Below, piece after piece: positions 40,581 to 49,796 of a stretch of 60,458 nt of DNA. The stretch is from Clostridiales bacterium (GTDB lineage Bacteria > Bacillota > Clostridia > Oscillospirales > Oscillospiraceae): positions 1-60,458 of the forward strand of contig SFIL01000006.1 of assembly GCA_004556205.1 (NCBI GenBank). Direction: 5' to 3'. The notes beneath the pieces are model-generated. The model was not told where the DNA came from and did no database searches. It saw nothing but the letters and a program-made list of their open reading frames with translations. Positions within the stretch are counted from its first letter, which is position 1, and each line of letters begins with the position of its first letter. Both the position numbers and the translations under genes were made by a program.

Positions 40581-41317
40581 CAATCTCTGTCCCAGTTGTG
40601 CCAGACGTTCTGCACGTCGTCGTCATCCTCGAAGATGTCGAGCATTTTTTCCATGTTGGCAACATCGTCGGGATTGTCGAGCTTCTTATACTCGGAGGGA
40701 ACCATCTCGATCTGCGCGGAGGCAAAGGCATAGCCCTTCTTGGTCATTGCATCCGCGACGGCATTGAAATCGTCCGGCTGGGTGTAGATGGTGAAGCAGT
40801 CGTCCTCAGCTTCAAAGTCGTCCGCGCCCGCATCCATCGCGTCCATCATTACATCGTCTTCGGTGTAATCCTCGTCCTCGTTGTCGATGACGAGTACGCC
40901 CTTCTTACTGAAGTTCCACGCAACGCAGCCGGAGGCGCCCATGTTGCCGCCGTATTTGTCGAAGTGGTGGCGGACATTGCCTGCGGTACGGTTGCGGCTG
41001 TCCGTCATGGTCTCGACAATGACCGCAATGCCGCCGGGGCCGTAGCCCTCGTAGGTGATGGCTTCGTATGCGTCGCCGGAGCCTGCGTTCGCCGCCTTTT
41101 CCAGCACGCGCTTGATGTTGTCATTGGGCATATTCGCCGCCTTCGCCTTAGTGATAACGGTTGCAAGGCGGGAGTTGTAGTTCGGATCGGCAGAGCCGCC
41201 GCCCTCCTTGACCGCGACATACATTTCCTTCGCAATCTTGGTGAAGGTCGCGGCGCGTTTTGCGTCCTGCGCGCCCTTGGTTTTCTGAATATTATGCCAT
41301 TTGGAGTGGCCCGACAT
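40580..41317 (-). CDS. YebC/PmpR-family DNA-binding protein
   Basis: The 245-residue protein begins MSGHSKWHNIQKTKGAQDAKRA and follows the YebC family through GGSADPNYNSRLATVI and GYGPGGIAVIVET. Members bind DNA as transcription regulators or aid translation (TACO1-like). AAGGGAAG precedes the ATG. A promoter with -35 TTGTTT and -10 TAAAAT at 41355-41383 overlaps the end of the Nif3-like gene, so yebC likely has its own transcript. Confidence 0.95.
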   Translation of the reverse strand: MSGHSKWHNIQKTKGAQDAKRAATFTKIAKEMYVAVKEGGGSADPNYNSRLATVITKAKAANMPNDNIKRVLEKAANAGSGDAYEAITYEGYGPGGIAVIVETMTDSRNRTAGNVRHHFDKYGGNMGASGCVAWNFSKKGVLVIDNEDEDYTEDDVMMDAMDAGADDFEAEDDCFTIYTQPDDFNAVADAMTKKGYAFASAQIEMVPSEYKKLDNPDDVANMEKMLDIFEDDDDVQNVWHNWDRD

Positions 41318-41354
41318 GGTAGTTCTTCCCTTCTAATGTAAAATTCCGACCAAT

Positions 41355-41383
41355 ATTTTAACACATCGCGCGCCGAAAAACAA
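41355..41383 (-). promoter_or_regulatory. yebC-like gene promoter
   Basis: On the minus strand TTGTTT (41378-41383) and TAAAAT (41355-41360) are 17 bases apart, 37 bases before the start codon. Confidence 0.65.
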
Positions 41384-41389
41384 CTGTTT

Positions 41390-42178
41390 TTATTCGAATT
41401 TGATGCAATCCGTGTGGACTTCCGAAAGAAAAACCTCAATTTTTGGGAACGCGGCGCGCACTTTCTCCGCTAAATACGCGCAGACGGGATTCTCCGTCTC
41501 GAAATGCCCCGCGTCCACGAGGGTCACGCCGAGGTCGCGCGCGTCGTTGAAGGCGTTGTATTTCACATCGGCAGTGACAAAGGCGTCATAGCCCAACTCC
41601 GCCACGCGGGAGAGCAGCCCCGCGCAGCTTCCGCCGCCGACGGCGACGCGGGCAATCGGCTTTCCGCCGTCCGCAAAGCGCACACCTTCACAGCCAAGCT
41701 TCTCCTTGACAAATGCCGCAAATGCCGCAGGCTGACAGGCCGCGGTATTCCCGCCGCGCAGAAGTCCGTAGGGTCTGCCCTGTGCATCCGTTCCGACGGG
41801 GTCAATGACCTCGATCTCCTGCAAGCCGAGCCTTCTTGCAAGGCAATCGTTGACTCCGTCCGGCGCAAAGTCCAAATTCGTGTGCGCGTTGACGGCGGAA
41901 ATGCCGTTTTCAACCAAGAAGAGCAGATTTCTGCCCTCCTGCGTCTGATCGTTGACCGCTTTCAGCTCCCAAAGGCATGGGTGATGGGTCAGAAGGAGCT
42001 GACAGTCGCGCGTCTTTGCCTCCTCGCAGACGGCGCGGAAGGGGTCAAGGGCGATGAGCACCCGTTTGACCTCGCGGTCAGCGCGTCCGCAGAGCAGCCC
42101 GACATGATCCCAATCCTCCGCCATATACTCGGGCGCAAGGGTTTTGATGTAATTATAGATGTCTGATACCGTCGTCAT
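41390..42178 (-). CDS. Nif3-like dinuclear metal hydrolase family protein
   Basis: The 262-residue protein matches the Nif3/YqfO family with its metal ligands: AEDWDHVGLLCGR near residue 19, LLTHHPCLW near residue 58, NAHTNLDFAPDGVNDCLA, and VDAGHFETENPVC near the end. The fold suggests a metal-dependent hydrolase, perhaps a GTP cyclohydrolase-like enzyme, but the function is unsettled. It overlaps trmK by 4 bases; the two are commonly paired in Firmicutes. Confidence 0.93.
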   Translation of the reverse strand: MTTVSDIYNYIKTLAPEYMAEDWDHVGLLCGRADREVKRVLIALDPFRAVCEEAKTRDCQLLLTHHPCLWELKAVNDQTQEGRNLLFLVENGISAVNAHTNLDFAPDGVNDCLARRLGLQEIEVIDPVGTDAQGRPYGLLRGGNTAACQPAAFAAFVKEKLGCEGVRFADGGKPIARVAVGGGSCAGLLSRVAELGYDAFVTADVKYNAFNDARDLGVTLVDAGHFETENPVCAYLAEKVRAAFPKIEVFLSEVHTDCIKFE

Positions 42179-42870
42179 AATTGTCTCTCCATCTCCCGCA
42201 CCTCGTGCAGTGCGGTTTCATAGTACTTCAGCCGTTCGCGGGCGGCGGGATCGTTGGCTTTTTGAATTCCCTCTACCGTCAACGCAAGGGCGCGGTCGAT
42301 ACGCTCTATATAACGCGGCAAAAGCGCGTCGCCGCTGTGTAAAAGCCGCTCGGGCAGATATTGCTGTCCCGGTGTCAGCGGCACAGCGTTGCCGAAGCGC
42401 GCGCAGATCACAAAATAGATGAATCCGCCGTCCTCGACCAGCGTCTCCTTCTCAATGCCGAAGCCCAGCTCCGCAAGCTTTCGCCTCAGGTCGTTGCCCG
42501 AGGACTGCGGCTGTAGGACCAGCAGGTATTTTTTGTCCTTCAGCCATGGGCAGTCCGCCACGATCTGCGCAATCAGATCGCCGCCCATGCCCGCGCAGAC
42601 GATCGTATCGACCTCGTCCGGCTCCACGGCGCGCAGACCGTCGGCGCGAGAGAAGCGCATTTTCTCTGCCACGCCGTAGCGCGCGGCGTTTTCCATCGCG
42701 CGGCGCAGCGGCTTTTCCCGCAGATCGCACGCGTGCGCAAATACCGCCCGACCGCTTTTCAGCAGTTCGATGGAGAGATACCCGTGATCCGCGCCGATGT
42801 CCGCCACACGCGCCCCCTGCGGCACCTGCGCCGCGCAGCACAGCAGCCGTTTTGAGATCGGCAGCTTCAT
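42175..42870 (-). CDS. trmK: tRNA (adenine22-N1)-methyltransferase
   Basis: TrmK makes m1A at position 22 of tRNA. The 231-residue protein has the SAM motif VADIGADHGYLSIELLKSG near residue 24, the catalytic region CAGMGGDLI and the LQPQSSGNDLRRKL segment. ATG 42870 has GAGGAG 8 bases upstream and overlaps the acetyltransferase stop by ATGA. It also overlaps the Nif3-like gene start. Confidence 0.93.
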   Translation of the reverse strand: MKLPISKRLLCCAAQVPQGARVADIGADHGYLSIELLKSGRAVFAHACDLREKPLRRAMENAARYGVAEKMRFSRADGLRAVEPDEVDTIVCAGMGGDLIAQIVADCPWLKDKKYLLVLQPQSSGNDLRRKLAELGFGIEKETLVEDGGFIYFVICARFGNAVPLTPGQQYLPERLLHSGDALLPRYIERIDRALALTVEGIQKANDPAARERLKYYETALHEVREMERQL

Positions 42871-43460
42871 GGCAACCACTCCTCAGCAGCCGCGCGCCAA
42901 TATGCCCGATCCTCGTCCGTGATCGCGCGCAGTACGCGGCACGGATTTCCCACGGCGATGCAATCCGAAGGGATATCCTTTGTCACCACCGACCCCGCAC
43001 CGATCACGACATTGCTGCCGATCGTCACGCCGCCGAGGATCACCGTATCGCCGCCGACCCAGACATCCGAGCCGATCGTGATCGGCTTGCCGAATTCCAA
43101 GCCGGTGCTGCGCACCGCCGCGTCAATGGGATGCCCCGCCGAATATAAACTCATGCGCGGGCCGAAAAAGACATTGTCCCCGATGCGAATGGGGCATTGA
43201 TCGAGGATGATGCACTCAAAATTGGCATAGAAGTTTTTGCCGACATAGATATTCGCGCCGTAATCGCAGCGAAACGGCGGCTCAATGTAGGCATTTTCCC
43301 CCATCCCGCCGAGCAGCTTCCGCAGAAGGTTCTGCCGCTGCGCAGCGTCGAGCGATTGGTTAAACTGATGCAGAAGCTCCCGCGTTTGGCGCATCTCCGC
43401 AGCAAGCTGATCGTCCACCCGATATAGTTTCCCCGCAAGCATACGCTCCTTCTGTGTCAT
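42867..43460 (-). CDS. Maltose/galactoside O-acetyltransferase-like enzyme
   Basis: The 197-residue protein is a left-handed beta-helix acyltransferase (LacA/Maa type): MTQKERMLAGKLYRVDDQL at the N-terminus, then hexapeptide repeats and the active-site His in YSAGHPID, ending in GGVTIGSNVVIGAGSVVTKDIP. It acetylates sugars using acetyl-CoA; the natural substrate is unknown. ATG 43460 follows AGGAGGG. It overlaps trmK by 4 bases. Confidence 0.9.
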   Translation of the reverse strand: MTQKERMLAGKLYRVDDQLAAEMRQTRELLHQFNQSLDAAQRQNLLRKLLGGMGENAYIEPPFRCDYGANIYVGKNFYANFECIILDQCPIRIGDNVFFGPRMSLYSAGHPIDAAVRSTGLEFGKPITIGSDVWVGGDTVILGGVTIGSNVVIGAGSVVTKDIPSDCIAVGNPCRVLRAITDEDRAYWRAAAEEWLP

Positions 43461-43482
43461 GTTCCCTCCTGCCGATAACGCA

Positions 43483-43504
43483 AAGGGAGGCATACGCCTC
43501 CCTT
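43483..43504 (-). terminator. Hairpin after the DUF1858 gene
   Basis: AAGGGAGGC and GCCTCCCTT form a perfect 9-bp stem with a 4-base loop that overlaps the DUF1858 stop codon. A short T-run follows on the minus strand. It may limit readthrough into the acetyltransferase gene. Confidence 0.65.
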
Positions 43505-43721
43505 ACTTGTTCTCCTCGCTCGCTTCGATGAAGCGGTTGACCTGCGCCAAAAATGCGTCTGCATCTACACCGTGAACCATGCAGGCTTCTTCGACCGTCT
43601 CGCCGCGGGAGGACGGACAGCCGAGGCAGTGCATCCCGATCGCCATAAAGAGGGGCGCGGTCTGCGGTGCGATGTCGAGCACATCTCCAATGATGGTGGT
43701 TTTTTCAATTTTAACAGCCAT
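43503..43721 (-). CDS. DUF1858-domain protein
   Basis: The 72-residue protein has the DUF1858 pattern IGDVLDIAPQTAPLFMAIGMHCLGCPSSRGETVEEAC, with a CxxCP motif that may bind metal or form a redox pair. Such small proteins occur widely in anaerobes without a known function. AGGAGG lies before ATG 43721, and a consensus promoter is at 43772-43800. Confidence 0.9.
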   Translation of the reverse strand: MAVKIEKTTIIGDVLDIAPQTAPLFMAIGMHCLGCPSSRGETVEEACMVHGVDADAFLAQVNRFIEASEENK

Positions 43722-43771
43722 GATTGACCTCCTGTATATCTTTCGAGCGCAAAAGCGTTCCTATTGTTTCT

Positions 43772-43800
43772 ATTATACCCAAACAACAGACAAAAATCAA
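43772..43800 (-). promoter_or_regulatory. DUF1858 gene promoter
   Basis: On the minus strand TTGATT (43795-43800) and TATAAT (43772-43777) are 17 bases apart. The divergent D-aminoacylase gene starts 69 bases away. Confidence 0.8.
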
Positions 43801-43868
43801 CCGCTTTTCGACTGCGCTCTTGATTTTGCGGAAAAAGGTGCTAAGATGGTCACGGGAAGTGATCATAC

Positions 43869-45446
43869 ATGGTAGATACTTTGATTTTAGGCGGCACGCT
43901 GCTCGACGGGAGCGGCGGCGCGCCGTATTCGGCGGATATCGCGGTTAAGAACGGAAAAATTGCCGCAATCGGCGCACTGCGCGACACGCCTGCCGATTTG
44001 CTTCTTGACGCTTCGGGCTTCTGCGTCACGCCCGGTTTTTTGGACATTCACCGCCATGGCGACGCAGCGGTCTTTCGGGACGGGTACGGGAAAGCGGAGC
44101 TAAAGCAGGGCATCACGACGGTCCTAAACGGCGCGTGCGGACTGTCCCTCGTGCCGTTCGGAGACGCACATCGGGAGGACATTCTGCACTATCTCGCCCC
44201 CATCACGGACGGCATCGCGCCGGAAATTCCAACGGCATCCATGGGCGCGTACCTCGCTGCGCTCCGACAGACAGCGCTCCCGCTGTGTGTTGGCATGATG
44301 GTCGGCGGCGGCACGCTCCGCGCCGATCTGTGCGGCTATCGAAAAGCCCCGCCCGACGATTTCCGCGTCCTGCACCGCCGCTTAGAGCAGGCGCTCTCCG
44401 AGGGTGCACGCGCCGTCTCGCTCGGCTTGGGCTACGCGCCGGAGTGCTTTTATACCACACAGGAGCTGATCGACGCCCTCGCCCCGCTGCAAAACGGGAA
44501 TATTCCGATCGCCGTCCATATGCGTGAGGAGGGCGACAAGGTCTGCGAGGCAATCGAGGAAATGCTGACCGTCGCACGCACGCTGCACTGCCCGCTGCAT
44601 ATCAGCCACCTCAAGGCGATGGGTATGCGCAACTGGCGCAAGCGGATCCCGCAGGCTCTGAAGCTTATGCAAAACGCCCGTTCCGAGGGCATAGATGTCT
44701 CCTGCGATGTCTATCTCTATGACGCAGGCTCGACACAGCTTCTCCATCTGCTCCCGCCCGACTTTTTGGTTGGCGGCACAGAGGCAATCTCCGAGCGTCT
44801 GCGCGTACCCGAGCAGCGTGAACTTCTGCGCGAACGCATCCGTAACGGTCGGGACTTTGACAATATCGCCCAAATGATCGGCTGGGATAACATCACCCTC
44901 TCCACGCTGCGCCAGCCGCAGTATCAAGCCCTAATTGGCAAGACGCTTGCGGAGGCGTCGGAACTGCTGCAGCTTGACCCCGTGGATTGCCTCTGCCAAA
45001 TTCTCGCGGACGAGCACTGCGCCGTGACGATGATCGACCGCATTACCTGTGAGGAGGACATTTGCACCATTCTGCAAGACGAATTTTCCTCTGTGATCTC
45101 CGACGCGACCTATCCGACCGTCGGCTTGCCGCACCCGCGCGTCTACGGCAACTGCACGAGGCTCTTTGAGCGCTTCGTGCGGGAAAAGCAGGTTTTGTCC
45201 CTCCCGCAGGCGGTGCGGAAGGTCACAGCGCTGCCTGCTCAAGCCATGCATCTGACCGGCAAGGGTGTTTTGCAAGTCGGCGCAGATGCGGATATTAACA
45301 TTTTCCGCTTGGACGACCTGCACGAACGCGCGACCTACCTCTCCCCCTGTCAAGAGAGCGACGGCATGGACACCGTTCTCATTGCGGGCAAGCCCGCAAT
45401 CCTCCACGGTACCTTCACCGGCATCTGCAACGGCAGCGTCCTTTAA
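43869..45446 (+). CDS. D-aminoacylase / N-acyl-D-amino-acid deacylase-like amidohydrolase
   Basis: The 525-residue protein matches the D-aminoacylase branch of amidohydrolases. It has FLDIHRHGD (metal His), NGACGLS (metal Cys region), HMREEGD, HISHLKAMG and ISDATYP...HPRVYGN. Family enzymes hydrolyse N-acyl-D-amino acids with one or two zinc ions. The third residue of the first His motif is Arg-His (HRH) rather than the commoner HTH. The ribosome site (GGGAAG) is modest. The gene is divergent from the DUF1858 gene and monocistronic. Confidence 0.9.
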   Translation: MVDTLILGGTLLDGSGGAPYSADIAVKNGKIAAIGALRDTPADLLLDASGFCVTPGFLDIHRHGDAAVFRDGYGKAELKQGITTVLNGACGLSLVPFGDAHREDILHYLAPITDGIAPEIPTASMGAYLAALRQTALPLCVGMMVGGGTLRADLCGYRKAPPDDFRVLHRRLEQALSEGARAVSLGLGYAPECFYTTQELIDALAPLQNGNIPIAVHMREEGDKVCEAIEEMLTVARTLHCPLHISHLKAMGMRNWRKRIPQALKLMQNARSEGIDVSCDVYLYDAGSTQLLHLLPPDFLVGGTEAISERLRVPEQRELLRERIRNGRDFDNIAQMIGWDNITLSTLRQPQYQALIGKTLAEASELLQLDPVDCLCQILADEHCAVTMIDRITCEEDICTILQDEFSSVISDATYPTVGLPHPRVYGNCTRLFERFVREKQVLSLPQAVRKVTALPAQAMHLTGKGVLQVGADADINIFRLDDLHERATYLSPCQESDGMDTVLIAGKPAILHGTFTGICNGSVL

Positions 45447-45476
45447 CCGCCGCAAATAACGCACCACGAAAAAAAC

Positions 45477-45503
45477 GAACCCCTGCCAAATGGCAAGGGT
45501 TCG
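45477..45503. terminator. Bidirectional terminator
   Basis: CGAACCC (45477-45483) with GGGTTCG (45497-45503) and an inner TGCC/GGCA pair form a stem with a T-run on each side, between the convergent D-aminoacylase-like gene and rsmI. Confidence 0.88.
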
Positions 45504-45508
45504 GTTTC

Positions 45509-46336
45509 TTATTTCATTGCAGCATCGTACAGGGCGTTTTTCGGAAATCCCGTCTCCTGCGATGCCTGCTTGATCGCGTCCTTTTTGCTCATGCCCTGTG
45601 CAAGCAGCTCCTGTACGCGGGTAAGCGCGGTTTCCATCGTCGGCTTTTCCTCCTGCTTTTCCGCCGCACCCTCGACGATCAAAACGAATTCTCCGCGCGG
45701 CGGCTGCTCATCGTAATACGCCGCCGCCTCACCGAGCGTCATACGCTGCACCTCCTCGTACAGCTTGGTCAGCTCACGGCAGAGGGAAATGCGCCGTTCC
45801 GCGCCAAACGCCTCCGAAAGATCGCGCAGCGTCGCCGTCAGCTTGTGCGGCGCTTCATAAAAAACCATCGTGCGCGTCTCATTCTTGAGGCTCTGCAAAT
45901 GCGCAAGGCGGTTTTTCTTCGTCGTGGACAAAAAGCCTTCAAAGGTGAAGCGTCCCGTCGGAAGTCCCGAAATGCTCAAGGCGGTAATTGCAGCGCAGGG
46001 ACCCGGGATGGCAGTGACCGTCACGCCGTGTTCCGCACAGAGGCGCACCAAGTCCTCGCCGGGATCGGAGATCGCGGGCGAACCGGCGTCCGAAACCTGC
46101 GCGCAGTTCTCCCCCGCCAAAATGCGCTCCAAAATTTTCTTCCCGCTGAATTCCTTGTTGTGCTCATAATAGCTGACCAAGGGCTTTTTCAGATCCAAAT
46201 GGTTCAGCAGCTTCAATGTCACGCGGGTGTCCTCCGCCGCGATAAAATCCGCCTCGGCAAGCGCCTGCCGGCAGCGCGGCGAAATGTCGGACAAATTGCC
46301 GATCGGCGTCGGCACAAGCGTCAGTGTTCCGCTCAT
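45509..46336 (-). CDS. rsmI: 16S rRNA 2'-O-ribose C1402 methyltransferase
   Basis: RsmI methylates C1402 of 16S rRNA. The 275-residue protein has the signature TLVPTPIGNLSDISPR, AAEDTR, VSDAGSPAISDPG and FYEAPHKL. Its start overlaps the stop of the TrmN6-like gene by 4 bases, so they are translationally coupled. A C-terminal helix (EKPTMETALTRVQELLAQG) is typical. Confidence 0.95.
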   Translation of the reverse strand: MSGTLTLVPTPIGNLSDISPRCRQALAEADFIAAEDTRVTLKLLNHLDLKKPLVSYYEHNKEFSGKKILERILAGENCAQVSDAGSPAISDPGEDLVRLCAEHGVTVTAIPGPCAAITALSISGLPTGRFTFEGFLSTTKKNRLAHLQSLKNETRTMVFYEAPHKLTATLRDLSEAFGAERRISLCRELTKLYEEVQRMTLGEAAAYYDEQPPRGEFVLIVEGAAEKQEEKPTMETALTRVQELLAQGMSKKDAIKQASQETGFPKNALYDAAMK

Positions 46337-47043
46337 TCGTTCTCCCCTCTGTGGTAGGCGGCGCGGTAAGCTTCCGTCTCCGCTCCGTCATCCGTAAATT
46401 CGATCAAGTCTGCCTCGAAGCGCAGTCCGGCAGCGCCGCCGCGTCGGCCCTCGACCAAAATGAGGCAGACGGGCGCGTTCGCTCTATGGCGCACAAATTG
46501 CACTCGCTTCGGCTCGATGCCGCTCTCCCGCATGGCGCAGAAAAGGTCGCACAGCCGCTCGGGGCGGTGAACCAGTGCAAAGCGGCCGCCGCAGGGCAGC
46601 AGCCACGCAGCAGCTTCACAGAGTGAGGCAAGCGGAAGCGTCTCCTCCGAGCGCGCCATTGCACTGCGGCTGCTTTTCTTTCCGCTCCCTGCCGGAAAAT
46701 AGGGCGGATTCGCGATTACGCAGTTAAAGCTACCCGCAGGTAAAAGCGTTTTTATCTCGCGCACATCACCTAAAACAGAAGAGAGGCGCTCCTCCAAGGC
46801 GTTTTCGCGGATATTCTCCAACGCGGCGCGGTGCGCGCTTTCGTCCAGCTCCACGCCGACCACGCGCACCTGCGGGTCACTTGCGCAGAGCAGCAGTCCG
46901 AGCGTTCCGCAGCCCGCGCCGAGATCGGCGATGCGCGCCCTCGGCGGGAACTGCGCAAAATGCGCCAAAAGCACCGAATCCGTCCCGAGGCGGAAGCCGC
47001 TGTCCGTCATCCGGATTTCGTTCCAAAGCGATTCCTTCATCAT
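46333..47043 (-). CDS. tRNA1(Val) adenine N6-methyltransferase-like (TrmN6/YabB)
   Basis: The 236-residue protein has a Rossmann methyltransferase fold with ARIADLGAGCGTLGLLL near residue 35 and the NPPY motif (CVIANPPYFPAGSG) near residue 110, as in N6-adenine methyltransferases of the TrmN6/YabB family. AAGGA just precedes two adjacent ATGs (47043 and 47040), so the exact start is uncertain. It is coupled to rsmI, which is the usual order in Firmicutes. Confidence 0.9.
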   Translation of the reverse strand: MMKESLWNEIRMTDSGFRLGTDSVLLAHFAQFPPRARIADLGAGCGTLGLLLCASDPQVRVVGVELDESAHRAALENIRENALEERLSSVLGDVREIKTLLPAGSFNCVIANPPYFPAGSGKKSSRSAMARSEETLPLASLCEAAAWLLPCGGRFALVHRPERLCDLFCAMRESGIEPKRVQFVRHRANAPVCLILVEGRRGGAAGLRFEADLIEFTDDGAETEAYRAAYHRGENE

Positions 47044-47057
47044 TCCTTCAAAAATAC

Positions 47058-47093
47058 GACCGGTCTGTACTCGAAACGAAGTGCAGACCGGTC
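47058..47093 (-). terminator. Terminator of the small ferredoxin gene
   Basis: GACCGGTCTG (47058-47067) pairs with CAGACCGGTC (47084-47093), extended by partial pairing, and is followed on the minus strand by TATTTTTG. Confidence 0.85.
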
Positions 47094-47105
47094 ATGCTTT
47101 GCATT

Positions 47106-47276
47106 TTACTGCTGCTCAATTGCTTCCGTCGGGCAGCTTGCGGCGCAGGAGCCGCACTCCACGCACTGGTCAGCGTCGATCACGTACTTGTCGTCACCCT
47201 CGGTGATGATGCCGAGCGGGCAGGTGTCCGCGCAGGTACCGCACTTAACACAAGCGTCAGTGATAAAATAAGCCAT
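47106..47276 (-). CDS. Two-cluster [4Fe-4S] ferredoxin, 56 residues
   Basis: This short gene encodes MAYFITDACVKCGTCADTCP, a middle loop, then CVECGSCAASCPTEAI, the classic clostridial 2[4Fe-4S] ferredoxin with eight cysteines. AGGAGG lies 7 bases before the ATG. On the minus strand, TTGCTT and TAGAAT (47312-47339) make a plausible promoter, and a terminator follows. It is likely the main low-potential electron carrier, or one of several. Confidence 0.95.
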   Translation of the reverse strand: MAYFITDACVKCGTCADTCPLGIITEGDDKYVIDADQCVECGSCAASCPTEAIEQQ

Positions 47277-47432
47277 TGTTTTGCCTCCTGTATGTATTAG
47301 TATGCACCATCATTCTATCATGTTTTTTGAAAAAAGCAAATGGTAAAACACAGAAAATGCAAATAATTTTTGCGGGTATAGAATTCCGCTGCCGTGGCAA
47401 TGATTTCCGAGAGGCGAAAAAGGAGGCGGCGC

Positions 47433-49718
47433 ATGGGAAAACAGGACAGGCTGACGCGGCAGGTCTTGCAGCGGGCATGGGGACTTTCGTGCTTTTTGGG
47501 GCACAGCAACGTCGGCACGGAGCATCTTCTGGTCGCCCTTGCACTCACGCCGTCAGCGCCCGCGTGTCAGGCGCTTTCGTGGCAGAATGTCACCGCACAG
47601 GAGCTTTTGCATCGGCTGATTCGTATGCGGGGACGCGGCAGACCGACCGAGCGGCTTGCACAAGGGCTTTCTCCGCGGGCGAGGCGCGCCGTCACGCTTG
47701 CGGCGGCAGAGCAGACCGCCGTAACACCCGAGAGTCTACTCAGCGCGATGCTCCGTGACGAAAAAAGCGGTGCAAGTCAGCTGCTCGCCCGCTGCGCCGT
47801 GAGTGCTGATCTGCTGTTCACCGACCTATATCTTGGGCAAACCGCCCGAAAGGAGCAAGCCATGCCAAATACCCGTCTGCTTGATCAGTTCGGCGTCGAT
47901 CTGGTCGAACGCGCGGACAAAACCGAGCGCATCATCGGAAGGCAGCGTGAGATCGAAACCGTTTTGCAAATTCTCTCGCGCAAGCATAAAAACAACCCCG
48001 CCCTCATCGGAGAGCCGGGCGTCGGCAAGACCGCCATCGTTGAGGGCGTCGCGCAATATATCGCCGCAGGACGCGTGCCCGAGCAGCTTCGCGGCAAGCG
48101 GCTGTTCGCACTCGACATGGCAAGCGTGATTGCAGGGACGAAATACCGCGGCGAATTCGAAGAACGCGTGCGCGACATCGTCGCGGAGGTGCGGCGCGTA
48201 CAGAATGTCATTTTGTTCATAGATGAGATGCACACGTTAGTCGGCGCGGGCGCGGCGGAAGGCGCGATCGATGCGGCAAATCTCTTAAAACCCGCCCTCG
48301 GGCGCGGGGAATTGCAGCTTATCGGTGCAACGACCCTTTCGGAATACCGCAAATTCATCGAAAAGGATGCCGCGCTGGAGCGGCGCTTTCGTCCCGTACA
48401 GGTGCGCGAGCCGAGCCGCGAGGAGACACGGGAAATTTTAGAGGGCCTGCGCGAGGGCTTGGAGGCGCACCACCGCATCACGATCAGCGCCGAGGCGCTC
48501 GACGCGGCAGTGGAGCTGTCCTGCCGCTATTTAACGGACAAATTTCTGCCCGATAAAGCGGTCGATCTGCTTGACGAGGGTGCGGCGTGCGCAAGTATGA
48601 TGCGTATGCTCGGCTGTCCCCGCGATACCGCGCAGGAGATGGAGCAGTCGCTCCGCGATGCTGTCCGCGCGGGGCGTTATGAGGATGCGGCACGGCTGCG
48701 TGACCGCCTGCAAAAGCTCCGCAAAACGCCGTCCGTCCCTTGCACGGTGCAGGCACAGGACATTGCCGCCGCCGTCTCAAACCGCACGGGCATCCCCGTC
48801 GGCACGATCTCATTGGGCGAAAAGCAGCGCCTGCGCGCGCTGGAAACGACCCTCGGCAAGCGCGTCATCGGGCAGGAGGCAGCCGTCCGCGCGGCGGCTG
48901 AGGCGGTGCGGCGCGGACGCTCGGGACTTGCCGAGCAGAAGCGCCCTGTCGCCGCCATGCTCTTTACCGGACCGACAGGTGTCGGCAAGACGGAGCTCTG
49001 CAAGGCGCTGGCGGAGGCGGTCTACGGCAGTGAAAGCGCCATGATTCGCGTGGATATGTCGGAATATATGGAAAAATTCTCCGTCTCGCGTCTCATCGGC
49101 GCGCCTCCGGGCTATGTCGGGCACGACGAGGGCGGCGAGCTGTCCGAGCGGGTGCGCCGCCGCCCGTATTCCCTCGTTCTGCTCGACGAGCTGGAAAAGG
49201 CGCATCCCGATGTGTGCGGCCTGCTGCTGCAAATCATGGAGGACGGGATTCTGACCGACTCGAACGGACGGTGTGTGGATTTCAAAAACACCCTGCTGGT
49301 CATGACCTCAAACCTCGGCAGCCGTTACGCGGGGCAGGCGGCGCTCGGCTTCGGCGCACAGGCGGAGGACTCGACGCTGCGGGCGCTGCGGGAGCATTTT
49401 CCGCCTGAATTTTTGGGAAGGATCGACTGTATTGCCGCCTTCCGCCCACTCGGCGAAGCGGAACTGACAAAAATCGCAGAGAAGCAGCTCGGCGCACTGC
49501 GGGAGCGTGCTGCGGCAAGGAAGCTGCACATGACGTATTCCGCCGATCTTCCAAGGCTTCTTGCCAAGCGCTGTCTCGGAAAGCACGGCGGCGCAAGAGA
49601 GCTGCGCCGCCTGATTCAGTCGGAATTGGAAGCGCCGCTTGCGGCAAACCTCCTCTCTGAGCAGCCGAAAGCAGAGGTCGCCGTCCAAGTCCGTGAGGGC
49701 AGCATCGTGCTGCAATAA
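47433..49718 (+). CDS. ClpC-like AAA+ unfoldase
   Basis: The 761-residue protein has a Clp N-domain (GTEHLLVALALTP), AAA-1 with GEPGVGKT near residue 192 and ILFIDEMH, a short UVR-like middle helix (YEDAARLRDRLQKL), and AAA-2 with GPTGVGKT near residue 512, LLDELEKAHP and ALGFG, which fits the ClpP-docking loop. ClpC with ClpP degrades damaged proteins. It lacks the linked ctsR-mcsA-mcsB genes of the classical operon and is single here. ATG 47433 has AGGAGG 6 bases upstream. The first AAA signature is shared with other ClpA/ClpC/ClpE paralogues, so the exact subtype is uncertain. Confidence 0.9.
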   Translation: MGKQDRLTRQVLQRAWGLSCFLGHSNVGTEHLLVALALTPSAPACQALSWQNVTAQELLHRLIRMRGRGRPTERLAQGLSPRARRAVTLAAAEQTAVTPESLLSAMLRDEKSGASQLLARCAVSADLLFTDLYLGQTARKEQAMPNTRLLDQFGVDLVERADKTERIIGRQREIETVLQILSRKHKNNPALIGEPGVGKTAIVEGVAQYIAAGRVPEQLRGKRLFALDMASVIAGTKYRGEFEERVRDIVAEVRRVQNVILFIDEMHTLVGAGAAEGAIDAANLLKPALGRGELQLIGATTLSEYRKFIEKDAALERRFRPVQVREPSREETREILEGLREGLEAHHRITISAEALDAAVELSCRYLTDKFLPDKAVDLLDEGAACASMMRMLGCPRDTAQEMEQSLRDAVRAGRYEDAARLRDRLQKLRKTPSVPCTVQAQDIAAAVSNRTGIPVGTISLGEKQRLRALETTLGKRVIGQEAAVRAAAEAVRRGRSGLAEQKRPVAAMLFTGPTGVGKTELCKALAEAVYGSESAMIRVDMSEYMEKFSVSRLIGAPPGYVGHDEGGELSERVRRRPYSLVLLDELEKAHPDVCGLLLQIMEDGILTDSNGRCVDFKNTLLVMTSNLGSRYAGQAALGFGAQAEDSTLRALREHFPPEFLGRIDCIAAFRPLGEAELTKIAEKQLGALRERAAARKLHMTYSADLPRLLAKRCLGKHGGARELRRLIQSELEAPLAANLLSEQPKAEVAVQVREGSIVLQ

Positions 49719-49770
49719 TTTGCCCTATAGCGGCTATTCGCCCTGCATGGGCGCTGAATATAAGAGCGTA

Positions 49771-49794
49771 GAGGCGGACAGATTTGTCCGCCTC
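49771..49794 (+). terminator. Hairpin after the ClpC-like gene
   Basis: GAGGCGGACA (49771-49780) and TGTCCGCCTC (49785-49794) form a perfect 10-bp stem with a GATT loop. No T-run follows, and it runs straight into the second repeat family, so it may belong to that repeat. Confidence 0.55.
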
Positions 49795-49796
49795 TC